Below, in pieces: positions 1 to 11,104 of a DNA stretch of 64,000 bases. The notes beneath the pieces were generated by a model that was given only the letters and a program-made list of their open reading frames with translations, ran no database searches and was not told the origin of the DNA. The first letter of the stretch is position 1; each line of letters starts with the position of its first letter. Position numbers and translations under genes: made by a program. This DNA comes from Auanema rhodensis (Eukaryota; Nematoda; Chromadorea; Rhabditida; Rhabditidae): positions 14,270,131-14,334,130 of the forward strand of contig OZ059894.1 in NCBI GenBank assembly GCA_964057225.1, in the 5' to 3' direction.

Positions 1-1315
1 TGTGTAAAATAATACTTTTTGCTATTTTGCAACTTAATTATCTCAGAAAAAAACCATTCACCGTTAGCAGGTGAAAATTGAGATATATTTTTTCTTGCAA
101 CAGACCATTAACAAGAATTTATATTTATTGTATCGGGTTCCTCTGGTTTTCTAGTTGTTCTGCTGCTTTGCACATATTACGGGTATTTTTCTTGTTGTTT
201 AATAAAGAAATTTGAATAATAAATAAAGAATTTATATAGACTAATAAAATTATCACAATTGATTTCGACGATGTAGCTAAATGAACAACACTAAGAAGAA
301 ACTCAAAAAATGTACTATAAGACCATATCGAACAGACTAAGGCGGTTTTTACCTGAATAATAAAAACGGAAACACTAATAATACACAACTGATGAAATAA
401 ACAGGCAAGTGGTTCATCTACCAATATCAAGAATGATTTGTTCTATACTGTATTTTACTTTCCATAACAGAAGTTGGATTAACTCAAGAATATCCCATAT
501 TATTCTCTAATTGCAGTTAAAGGAAAGATATATAAAATTGTGAAGAACTCGAACATGGATTTTAGTAGAAGTTGGTTAACAAGATTTCTGTACAAAGAAT
601 AAAAGCAAAGGCAACCCGTGCTGGAACACCTGTAAATAGAACGATCAATCTATTATTGTATTCAACAATTCGTGGAAAAGTTGAAAAAATAAGAAAATAA
701 AAGAGCACAATTCATCTGACGTTCAATGTATTTAAACATTCCTTTATCTATCTATGTTATACTGAGGACTGTAGGAAAACATTATGAATTTACTCGAAAG
801 GGCATGCAAATGTATAATAGGTGAGTAAATTGTCATAAACAAAATTACAAAAATGTCTTTTTGAATTGAATCTAGAACTGTGGCGTACATATAAAAGTAA
901 ATATCATAAGGTAGAATTGATAACCTCATTCTTAAGTGAACTTTGCTCACGAATTTTACCAAAACATCTTTTGTTCACTATACATACCAGTTAAACTCTC
1001 AAGTACTGGTTCTTCCACCCCACCTCCCATCCACGTTTTCAGACAAGAATTTTGTCTTCAACAAAAAGGGTAAGATAGATGAATCCCGCAATTTAAACTA
1101 TGTTCAAGATATAAGTCAAAAATTCAAATTCATGCTTCAACTTTTCAATCTTGAAAATCTATAAGACGAGAATGCCATCATCCAAAGCACTTCAGTGTAT
1201 GAAAGTTGCAGTGCTAATCATAATTTTTGAAAGAAAAGATGAAAATAGCAACTAGATTAAAGAAAGAATAGTGGACAAAAAAATAAAGTGAAATTGAGTA
1301 CATGTTCACTTACAA
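1..1315. other. Intergenic, no gene seen
   Basis: AT-rich DNA with only short unsupported open frames and no exon chain. It lies downstream of the LAMTOR2 stop codon. The one notable item is a 21-base copy, at 1167-1187, of a stretch of LAMTOR2 exon 3 (1495-1515). Confidence 0.6.
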
Positions 1316-1814
1316 TTAAGAGCTCTTGCTTACAATACTGAGGGGTCCCTCAAGGTAAGTAGCAAGAGTCTGCAACTTCTTACGAACTAAGCCTAAATTG
1401 GCATTCGGTGTTGCCTGAAATATTATTTTTCAGATTAATCGCAAAAGTAGAATAACCTTCAAAGCAATAAGCATTGTGGAGACTTTCGTGCAGGCGAGAA
1501 TGCCATCATCCAAAGTTAGGATGGCTTCACGTAATTCATCCTTACCTAAAATCAAGAATTAGGGAAATATTAATAGAAAAAATACCTTTTCGATCGAAAG
1601 AATCCCATATGCTTGATATAAGAGCAGCAGTGACATTAGAACTATCTTTACCTTCTTTATCACCACTATAAGCTAACAACAATCCTGAAATAAACCATAT
1701 TTGAAAAATAAAATGATAAGATAACCTACCCTCACGGTTAAAAAGAAGAGCTCCGGTAACCTCAGCAGTATTTACCTGACCTAACACACCCACTAAAGCT
1801 TTTTGCCGCAGCAT
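1316..1814 (-). CDS. lmtr-2: LAMTOR2 (p14), Ragulator roadblock subunit
   Basis: LAMTOR2 is a roadblock/LC7 protein that pairs with LAMTOR3 in the Ragulator complex, which holds Rag GTPases and mTORC1 on the lysosome surface. Four exons join in phase: 1814-1730, 1684-1586, 1545-1457 and 1414-1316. They give 123 residues, against 125 in human. The start MLRQKALVGVLGQVNT, the segment LLAYSGD, the helix VTAALISSIWDSFDR and the end LATYLEGPLSIV all match the family at the expected places, and the product fills the whole domain. The ATG follows a TTTTTTAAG acceptor with no exon upstream, which suggests trans-splicing. The RPB9 stop lies 190 bases upstream on the same strand, so this is probably the second gene of an operon. 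Orthology is confident; the gene symbol follows C. elegans usage. Confidence 0.93.
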
Positions 1815-2004
1815 TTCTTAAAAAAAAACATTTAACATAACACAGTGAATTGAAATATCTGGTAGGAGGAGAACCCCATTACAAACAAAGAAAACTAAAT
1901 AGTTAGTTTAGTTTGAAACACGTAGAAATGATGATCATAGTAACAACCATGTACAATTGATAAACGAAAACATTACGAACAACAATAATAATATATTTGG
2001 AGAT

Positions 2005-2548
2005 TTATTCTGTCCATCTATGACCACAGGACGAATTCATACAAACATAATATAACCTCATCTCTTCCTGAAAAAAAAAGATTTTACAGAAAGCAATTTA
2101 ATCAACGGTACCTCAGCTCTTCTAGTTTGAGCTTGGAAGAAAACTGCCAAATTATGGTTGCATTTCGGGCATGGATGATCTTCTGTCTTAGGTAGCGTAG
2201 GATCATACACTACATCAGCGCATATTTGAGTCAATTCACTGAAAGTATCATGAAACATTTTAACCTCCAAATTTGTAATCATACTCGACTTCGTGCATAA
2301 GTTTGTTAACATAAATACAAGGATTTTCCGCTAATTGTTTATGTTCACAATTTCTGAAAATACAATTTGTTGTATAAATATAAAAAAACAAAACATACCT
2401 ACAGGAATACATCAACTGTCTATGTTCCTTATCTTCTCTCGGATAGAGCATATTATTGCTTAAAAATGTATAAATTATAAATTGACAATGAAACGATAAT
2501 TTACCATTCTGGACAAAATTTAATACCAACGAATCCTTGGTTGCTCAT
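2005..2548 (-). CDS. rpb-9: RNA polymerase II subunit RPB9
   Basis: RPB9 is a small zinc-ribbon subunit of RNA polymerase II that acts in transcript fidelity and elongation in the nucleus. Five exons (2548-2505, 2458-2399, 2353-2285, 2238-2112, 2067-2005) give 120 residues, close to the human 125. The N-terminal ribbon shows [14 protein letters not shown] and, later, CRNCEH. The linker [13 protein letters not shown] leads to the TFIIS-type C-terminal ribbon with [15 protein letters not shown] and [15 protein letters not shown] at the extreme end. All eight zinc cysteines are present. The exon 2 acceptor is TTTTTAAG rather than TTTCAG, and phase supports it. The start is preceded by a CTTACAG acceptor. 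LAMTOR2 follows 190 bases downstream; the BSDC1-like gene lies 1.3 kb upstream on the same strand. Confidence 0.95.
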
Positions 2549-3839
2549 CCTATCTGTAAGTCAGAATTTATTTTAGAAATTTCCGTTCACCATTAGTATT
2601 AAAATAATTTACGAGTGAAAACTTCAAAATATTCAAAAAAAAGTCGAACTTCATCTCGAAAATAGTTAAACAAGCTCCAAATTTTTGGATCGCATTTGGT
2701 TACGTACGTTGCACCATTTATTTTTGTTTTCACGTCTAATGCTCTTTTTTGAGAAGACAAAATATAATTATAATATGTTATTTTCAGTTTGGTTATAATG
2801 AAAATATGATATCAACAATAGTAAAATAAAGAATAAGCTATTTTTCATATTTGAAAAATAGTATTTTTCCAAGTATTTCTGTAATCATATAGGTCTTGAG
2901 GTCATGTTGAACGAAAACCTCTGATGTTTGGTGTGCGTGATGATGAACATATTTTTGGAGTCTTAGCTCTTTCTTATTATAAATTCTCTAAATTCGAAGT
3001 AAAACATTAAAAAAATAAAATTTTTGATGTTTATAACATAAATTCTCTCAATCAGTTGACTTTTATAATTTCAATGTTTTATTTTAGTTAAGTTCCTTTT
3101 GCCAGACATACAACATCCTATTTCTTCTAGGTTTAAAGAACAGAAAACATATTTGGTATTTATCAGACGGTGAAAGATAGTTTCATAACTTAAAAAAGAA
3201 GACAAAAGTTTAAAAGATGAAAAGATAAATTATTTAAAAAAGTTGTGTGACGGTGAGGGCCAAAATTCCAAATAGAGAAAAATGTGGAAACGCAAGAAAA
3301 AATGATTTTCGCTTCTATTTTTAATAAAATTATCATACTAAACTTTTTTCTTATTACTGCAAAAAGATTGTATTAATTGATTTCTTGTAAGTGTTTTCAT
3401 GTTCACTGCACACCTAATATTTATCGAAGCATTGATATAACATACAAGCTCATACACAATTTTATATAAACAAACGTGAATAGGATTAATACTTTATATA
3501 TATTTTTAATTAAAAAATTGGAGAAGGAAACGTTAAAAGTTATGCAGCTAGTATTCAGATATGAACTCTACTTTATTTTATATGAACATATTCAATTTGT
3601 ACACACCCAAACTGCGAATCCCGATATATACACTATGGTTAGTCTCACAAAAAAGGCAATAATCACAGCTCTATGTCATAAAATCATCAATTGGGGAAGA
3701 ATTTAGAATTTAGAAATTGATTTCGAAGTCATCTTGAGAAATTAAACAATTATTAAAAAGGGAATGCGTTAGACGTTTACATGGAAAACAATATAAAATC
3801 AGTTATAAAAATTAAAGCAGCTATAACATGAGACTTTCT
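2549..3839. other. Intergenic between RPB9 and BSDC1-like gene
   Basis: About 1.3 kb of AT-rich DNA between two minus-strand genes. Short frames such as the one at 3476-3706 have no family resemblance and no supporting splice chain. It presumably holds the RPB9 promoter and the BSDC1-like 3' UTR. Confidence 0.55.
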
Positions 3840-5342
3840 TTATTCATCCCAATCAACCCATCCGTCTTCCTTCTTTTTTGATTCAGAATCTGAGGGCTTT
3901 GGAGTAACTGGACCAGCCTCGCCATCTTCGGAATTATTGGCAGTCTAAACGTAAAACATATTTGAAAACGTGATTTTTCTAATTGTTACTTCTTCATTTT
4001 TTTCGCTACACATACTCCAATCATCAGATTTCTCTGGGCTAGTAGGCTCTTCAACAATAGCTAAAGAGCTATCAGATCCTGGAGAGTCATTCTTTTCAAT
4101 GACATTTTTTCCTACAAAATCATTACTACATGCACAGGAGGAATACCAAAACCTCGAGAATCGGTCTTAATGTTGAGCTCCTTGAGAGTGAATGTAGAGT
4201 TCATTTCATTATCAACTTCTGCCATCTCTACGGCAAAGAAGTAACGAGTCCAGAAAACTTCGGCCTTAATGATTCCTGGGACCTTGAAAACGGTTTTGTA
4301 ATAGGAAAAGTAATAAGATCACCAACCAGATTAGCATATATTTGTCTGATTGGTGGATTATTAGCCAAAAGGATGTTAATTTCTCCATCGTACTCACTCA
4401 TATTAAATCGAGTTGCCCAACTCTCAAAGGCCTACAAGATTGATTTGAAAACAGAAAACAAAAATTCTATTCGGGCATATAAAGCATGTGCACACAAACA
4501 CATCGTCAAAATAAGGCCTTACTTCTTTATTTTTCGGCTCTTCCAAATACGTGCTTTCGCTAGTCTGAATTTCCTGAAGTTTAATCTAAACATACGGATA
4601 TTAAGAAGCTCGATAAAATTAGATAAGAACAAACCTGTGTGATCTTTGTATTTCTCATAACACGAGGCTTAATAGGTTCAGTGAAAGCTTCTTCGCCTTT
4701 CATACTTTCTTCAATTCCCAAATTTTTGACGGTGTCAGTTACAGTATCTACAAACGATTTCATCCAACCGAAACCCATTGAAGCACTTTTCTCCATCTAT
4801 GAATATCATAACTTAATAATACCTATGATAGACAAACCTTGGTGATAACATCATCTTTCATTTCAGCAGATGCCACATCTTCTTTCTCAGCAACAAATTC
4901 TTTTTCTTCTTCATCTGGAGTCACTAAACGTTCCAAATACTGAGCTTGTTGTTTAACTGCAGTAACCGTGCTATCAATACCTATAATAATACAATAAAAA
5001 TAGTTAACAATAAAAACATGTCCTTACCTCCCTTTGCAGCTGATGTCAATTCAGCAACTTCAGTTGTCATAGCTTCCGAAAATTCGCTCAAATCTTTTCT
5101 AACCATATCTAGAGTCTTCATTGTCTAAAAAATACAAGTTAATAATATTAAAATATATGCATGTATACAACCTTCTCTCTAGCGGAAGAGAACCATGTGC
5201 TCCCGGCATCAAGCCAATTGGAAGCCCCCGGAAATAGTTCAATAGCAGGCTCTTCTTCAGATTTTGTTGAATCAACAGCATCTTTTAAATCAGAAATAGG
5301 TTCAGCAGTTACCCGAGCGTCTTTTGCAACTTCGTCGCCCAT
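3840..5342 (-). CDS. BSD-domain protein, BSDC1-like
   Basis: The BSDC1 family has a short N-terminal helical region and a BSD domain; its biochemical role is poorly known. Nine exons keep phase and give 363 residues: 5342-5172, 5124-5028, 4980-4838, 4796-4635, 4573-4523, 4431-4327, 4282-4147, 4111-3990 and 3944-3840. The segment LDMVRKDLSEFSEAM matches the conserved N-terminal block. The BSD core is in exons 6-7: FESWATRF, EINILLANNPPIRQIYANLV, then EVFWTRYFFAVE with the conserved FW pair. The acidic tail ends DGWVDWDE, like the aromatic-acidic end of human BSDC1. The exact donors of exons 7 and 8 were chosen by phase and are less sure. DcpS starts divergently 379 bases away. Confidence 0.88.
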
Positions 5343-5721
5343 TGCTTAATCTTAAATGACAATGCTGAGAAAGACAATACTCTGCTCACGTGTTATGGCA
5401 AAACTATTAAATTAAACGAAAATTATTAATAAAAAATTACGAAACTAAAAAATTAAAGAACTAAAAAAATTCAAATTAAATTTGAATAGAATTCAAAAAA
5501 AAAAAGTTTAAACGCTTCCCAACAAATGTTTTAAGCTGCTATCAAACAAAACAAAAAAGCTTGACAGACTTAAAACGTGATCGTGAACGAGAAGTTACGT
5601 ATGCGCAATATTGCGTACATTTAATAATAAATTTTTTTTGAATTCATTTCAATAATATATATTAATATTAATATACGATATTATAGTGTCGATCTTCTGT
5701 GACAATTTGCAAAAGAGAAAA
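5343..5721. promoter_or_regulatory. Divergent promoter, BSDC1-like / DcpS
   Basis: A 379-base gap between two divergently transcribed housekeeping genes, so probably a shared promoter region. It is AT-rich with oligo-A runs and contains a 12-base perfect palindrome, CGCAATATTGCG, at 5604-5615. That site is made of two overlapping C/EBP-like half sites (ATTGCG). The function is inferred from position only. Confidence 0.5.
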
Positions 5722-6884
5722 ATGGTACAATCCGACAATTCTAGCATATCCTGTGAATCTATTAACTCAGACAATAAAAGAGCTCTAGCCTATTTGAGTA
5801 ACTGTACTGTAAAAGAAGTGTTAGGTGCCAATTCTTCTGAAAAAGTGGGCTATATTCTAATAATACTATTAATGTGAAATCTTCAGGCCGTATTCTTGCT
5901 TCTCGAAAAAGAATCTGAGGGCCAGGCTATTCTAATTTTGAATAAAACTGCTTTTAGTGAAGTTGTAGATGATATCACACAACTTGTTCACAACATTCAT
6001 TTGACCACAAACTCGAAAAATGATATTTTTGCTAATTATTCTGTCACCGTGCCTCCTGAGATGAACAGTAAGATTATACTATAATATTTTAAGTTTAGTA
6101 ATTTAGCTCTCAAAAGCCAACTGATACATCCAGTAACAGAGAATTTGATTGCCAAATACCGTACAGAGGAGAAATATGTTGTGCAAGAGACTCCTGAAGA
6201 TTATGAAACGATTACTAAAGCTTACATAGAAAAATATCAGAATAGCTTACAGGTTTCGGAGTTGTGAATCTTCTTTTACTATTTTATTTTTCAGTGGGTT
6301 TACAATATTCTTGACAAAATGGCTGAGAAAGACAGAATGATCTACAACTATCCTGATCCTCAGAATGGCTTTATTCTACTTCAAGATATCAAATGGGATG
6401 GTAAAAGGATAGAATGCATGTACTGTTTAGCAATCGTTCATCGTCGTGGAATTAAGAGCGTTAGGTTTAGCATACAAACTAATATTTCATTGTTTATTTA
6501 TTTTGAAGGGATTTGACAGGTGATGATATTCCTATGTTGAAAGATTTGAAAGAAAAATGTTTTGATGCTCTTAACAGTCAATTCGGAATTAGGAAAGACC
6601 AAATCAAAGCATATTTCCATTATCAACCATCGTTCTATCATCTTCACGTTCATATGGTTAAGTAAGTTTTTTTGTCGGATGGACAATATACATCTTTGAC
6701 TCATTTCAGTCTCAAATATGATGCTCCAGGAAGCACAACTCTTAGTGCAATTTTATTTGATGACGTTGTTAATAATCTCAGCATTGACTCAGATTATTAC
6801 AAAAAAGCCACAATTAGTTTTACAAGGAAAAAGAATGATAATCTTATCAAAATGTTCCAAGAAGCAAATCGAATTGAACAATAA
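5722..6884 (+). CDS. dcs-1: Scavenger mRNA decapping enzyme DcpS
   Basis: DcpS hydrolyses the residual m7GpppN cap left after 3'-to-5' mRNA decay, releasing m7GMP. Six exons (5722-5844, 5887-6067, 6107-6252, 6295-6464, 6509-6661, 6710-6884) give 315 residues, within the family range. The C-terminal HIT domain carries the full triad in FHYQPSFYHLHVHMV, where HLHVH is the HxHxH motif. The upstream substrate-binding block is also typical: WVYNILDKMAEKDR, NPDP-like NYPDPQNGF, IKWDG, IVHRRGIKSVRDL. The N-terminal swapped domain is shorter and more diverged. The NDOR1 start lies only 180 bases downstream on the same strand. In C. elegans these two genes are reported to be co-transcribed, so this is probably the first gene of an operon. 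Confidence 0.95.
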
Positions 6885-7052
6885 TCTTTATATTTTTTTC
6901 TGTTTTACTGTACAAGAATCCATTGAATGATCTGCATAATACTACGGATAAAAATTTTCTCAACTATTTTTTGATAATTGTTTGTCTGTCTATTAGCATC
7001 GGAGTTATTTATACTGTATCTATATTATTTCATACATTACTAGAAGAGTCCT

Positions 7053-7064
7053 GCTCTTTTAAGA
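7053..7064 (+). promoter_or_regulatory. Trans-splice acceptor before NDOR1
   Basis: CTCTTTTAAG is followed by a single A and then the ATG of NDOR1. There is no upstream exon, and the DcpS stop is 180 bases away. This fits a spliced-leader acceptor for the second gene of an operon. Read from sequence; not shown experimentally. Confidence 0.6.
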
Positions 7065-9930
7065 ATGTCTCTACTCATTTTATATGGAAGTGAGACTGGT
7101 ACAGCACAAGATACAGCTGAGACTTTACGTAGGGAAGGAATTCTTCAGGGATTGTCGGTTAGGCTACAAGGATTAGATGAATATGATGTTGACGTTTGTA
7201 TTTTTGTACTATAGGGTTACCTATTTTCTTATTCAGCAACTACCAAACGAACGCTTGGTATTATTTGTTGTTGCTACTACTGGGCAAGGTGAATTACCTC
7301 CAAATATGAGATCATCTTGGAGAAAGCTTCTCCGAAGATCTTTACCAAATTCCTGGTTGACGCAGGTTCAGCTTCTTGCGATATCATCGCTTTACAATTT
7401 TTTTAAAGACTATGATTGCTGTGTTTGGCTTGGGAGATTCATCATATCAAAAATATAATTTTGCTGGAAAAAAGCTTTATCGCCGTTTACTTCAATTAGG
7501 AGCATCTGAAGTTATACCACTAGGATTAGGAGATGATCAACACGAAATTGGGTTAGATGGTGCTTTCACTCCATGGAAACAATCACTTTGGGAAGTTGTA
7601 TATCAGAAGAAAATATTTGAAGTAAACTCAAATTGTTAAGCTCCTGTCATTAATTTCTTTTTAGAATATGAAAGATGGTTTTGATCCTGCAACTCCACTA
7701 CCTCCTCGCTTTGTACTTACTGATGTTCCCATCTCAAAAACTGTTTCGGGTACTTCTTATGATCGTTTTTATGAACTTCCTTTACTCAGAAATGAAAGAT
7801 GCACGTCTCTTGAACATTTTCAAGTAAGTGAATGGCCTAGTTATATAATTAGAAATAACATATTATAGGATACTAGACTTTTCGAATTTGAAATACCATC
7901 TGATTATTCAACACAATTCATGTTCGTTCTATACATCAGTTTTATAAGTAAATAATACGGTATTTTTATAGTTATAAACCAGGAGATGTTTTGATGGTTA
8001 GACCATATAATCTACCAGAAACAATAGACATAGCTATTAATGCAATGGGATTTACTGATGAGGTTTTGGACAATGAATTCTATATTCATCCTAATGACCC
8101 ATTCTTACGTACTCCTCCAACTTGGCTCATTGGAGGTTTTGTTAAATTTCGTTCAGTTAAACCGTATTCCTTTCAGAGAAAACTACTATCCGTACATGTC
8201 TTACTCGTTTATTTGATTTACAAATGATTCCACGTAAATCTTTCTTCGAAACTCTAGGAAGTATCTCTACAAATGAAATGGAAAAAGAAAGACTTCTAGA
8301 ACTAGGCAGTCCTCAAGGAATAGTTGGGATTTTTTTTGTTATTCTTCAAGTTGTACGTATTACAGGATGATTTGCTCGACTATTGTGTTAGATGTAAACG
8401 AACTGTAGCTGAAACTCTGAGAGATTTCCCAGCAACAGCAAAGAATATAACACCTGATCGTCTCTTTGATATTTTCTCTTATATAAGACCACGTGCTTTT
8501 AGTATTGCCTCAAATTTAAGAACTCAACCAAACCGTATCGAATTGCTAGTTGCTAGGGTAAGATTTCTATATTTAGATATTTTAGTTATAAGTCATCATG
8601 TCTGTATTTCTATAGAGCTTTAATTGAATTGCTCATTTCAGGTGGAATATAAATCTCGCATATCTGTCCCTCGTCGAGGACTATGTAGTAACTTTTTAAG
8701 CTCAATTCAGCCAGGTCAAAAGGTCTCATAAAACAATGCTCTTTCTTAAGAATCAAGTTTTCTATTTTAATTCTGTTTGCTTTTATAAGAACTGTCCAAT
8801 TCTTAGTCATTGTATCATCATAAACTTTTTCCAGGTATTTGCCCGTGTGCGTGTTGGGACATTTAACTTCCCTTCTAACCCCGAAGTTCCTGTGCTTTGT
8901 GTTGGCCCAGGAACAGGCGTAGCACCTTTCAGAAGCTATTTGAACTGGCGGTAAGGAATAATGAAGAAATACAGGCATATTTTATTCTTAAATATTAGTA
9001 TAGAAAATATAGAAAGAGTTAAGAGGCGATTTTACATAAAACTACTATTCTGACACAATGTTCAAATACCAAAATTTTAAATCAATACTGCTAACTGTAC
9101 TTCTGATTTCAAAGTGGAATTTTCAGTGATGATACACCTTCATCTTCAATTCTTTTCTTTGGTGCGCGTGGCTCTACAAAAGATTTTTATTTTGCCGACG
9201 AATGGCCTAAGATGTCTTACACGAAGCTTTTCACAGCTTTCAGTCGCGATCAGGAGAAAAAAGTATGAACTTTATGTTTTGAGAATGAGATGACTCCCTA
9301 CCACCATCACTTTATCCCAACTTTAAGTTTGCTTCTTGCAAATAAATGTGCTCAGTAAGCTCACGCAAACAACAAGCGTGAAAATCAAAACTTATCATTC
9401 GATGGCAAAATGACGTTTTCCGATTCTAGATCTCATCCTCCTTAAACTAAATATTGTATTTAGATATATGTGCAGAACGTTATGGCTCAAAATGCCGCAG
9501 AAATTTGGAAATTAATTGGAGCAAATACTAACGGTAGTTCTATAGATTGTATTTATTTTGCTGTTTTCTTTCTTCTTTTGTTTAAAACTTTTTCTTTTGA
9601 GTGTTTAGTTTGAACTTTTCTACTATATCTTATGGAATCACATTATCTATTTGTCTTTGTTCTGTTAGATTATTTGAATTTATGAACTGAACAGTAATCA
9701 TTGAAACTGTGATCTTCTCACCTACCCTATGTTCTGATTTCTGATCAAACTTTTATTTCTTTTTGAACAATTTACGTTTAGGTATGGTATTTGTGGCTGG
9801 CAGCTCGGGAGATATGCCGGAAGCTGTAGCTGATGTTTTGAACAAAATCGCGGAAAAATACGGTTTTGAAGGATCATATGTTCAGCTTCTTGAAGGCAAA
9901 GGACGTCTTCAGTATGAGACATGGTCCTAG
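7065..9930 (+). CDS. fre-1: NADPH-dependent diflavin reductase NDOR1
   Basis: NDOR1 (Tah18 in yeast, FRE-1 in C. elegans) passes electrons from NADPH through FAD and FMN to CIAPIN1/Dre2 for cytosolic iron-sulfur cluster assembly. Thirteen exons join in phase to 578 residues; human has 597. The flavodoxin domain shows [22 protein letters not shown] and [14 protein letters not shown]. The FAD domain has RPRAFSIAS and [10 protein letters not shown]. The NADPH part has [13 protein letters not shown] and AFSRDQEKK, and the protein ends YETWS with the conserved aromatic near the C-terminus. Exon ends in order: 7065-7193, 7237-7365, 7409-7621, 7665-7823, 7869-7921, 7972-8135, 8177-8322, 8366-8557, 8642-8722, 8835-8950, 9127-9262, 9464-9533, 9782-9930. 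All catalytic motifs are intact. Confidence 0.95.
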
Positions 9931-10192
9931 AGAACAAAAGATATTTACTTTTCAAGAAAGTTTCAAATTCTAGTTTTTAAGCTTATTTCTATTTACTTGT
10001 ACATTGGTGATTGTAAACATCTATATTTCGTGTGAGAAAAAGATTAATTTAGAAAAAATTTTATTTTTAATATTTCTTCAAATTTATTGCAAGCATTTGT
10101 ATTACACAAAGGATGAATGGACAAGACAATGGACCGGATATGAAGTATTTCTGAGAGACAGTTGAAAGAGAATCCAACGGATAACAATTCTC

Positions 10193-11104
10193 TTAGAGGG
10201 CAAAGGCAACCAAAGTAGCAGTTAAAGCTACAACGGAAGAAACTGTGGAAATTCCGTTGAATTGCTGATCGAACATTCTGTTGTTCAAGTATGATGGGGT
10301 GGTTGATCCTGAAAGAAAACGCATATGAAGTTAATTCTTAAATCTTCAATTCAATGTGTAAGTTCATGTTTCATTTGCATTGTAATCTCGCAGTTGCAAC
10401 TGAATGACATGTGATTGTGCTACAAGTTTGAGGACATGATGTCTGCCATCATCAACCTTCTGAAGCATAATTCAGCTATTTGTTGACATTTCCATTGACT
10501 AACTGTTGCGTCGCTTTTCCTCTCAACTTCTATATTTCTAAGTCACACTCTATTAACTAAGCAAATAAACGCACAAACAAAAAAACTTAGTTATTTCCAC
10601 TTTTCACGTATCTTTTTCTTTTATAATGACAAGGAACTAGAGTATAGTTCATGCAAAAATTGATTACTAACCGTATTGTCCATATTGAGTGTTGTAACCG
10701 TTGTTACTGTTGGAAGCATATCCGTTAGTAGTATATCCAGTGTTTGAGTTGGCAGCATATCCATTGTTACTGTAGCTTGGCTGATTATAAGTCTGTCCAT
10801 AGCTAGATTGTCCATATTGGTTGTTACTGTAACCAATGTTAGATTAATCATCATGATCAAGAAATATGTGCAAGTTTCTTACCTATATTGGCTGAATCTC
10901 ATTGGCTGATTGTTGGATGGAGTTGGAGCCTGCTGTTGGGAAACAAAGCCATTAGTTTGTTGAGGCTAAAACATTAATTTTTCTTTGATTCAAGATATTC
11001 ATTGTGTTGATGAGCAGAAGTTTTGAATTACTCACGTTATAATATTGTTGCGCTACGGAAAACCAGAAGACGGCAACAAAGAGAACAACAATAGATCTTT
11101 GCAT
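10193..11104 (-). CDS. Small secreted Q/N/Y/G-rich protein
   Basis: Not recognised as a named family. Four exons (11104-11036, 10965-10883, 10826-10672, 10308-10193) give 140 residues. The first 19 residues are a signal peptide (SIVVLFVAVFWFSVA). The middle is low complexity with repeats of the type NGYAANSNTGY, NGYASNSNNGY and QYGQ. The last 22 residues are hydrophobic (VSSVVALTATLVAFAL at the end) after a small-residue stretch, which is what a GPI-anchor signal or a C-terminal membrane segment looks like. It is probably exported and surface-bound. The composition recalls prion-like or cuticle/eggshell proteins, but that is only resemblance. A TATATA stretch near 11510 could belong to its promoter. 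Confidence 0.75.
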
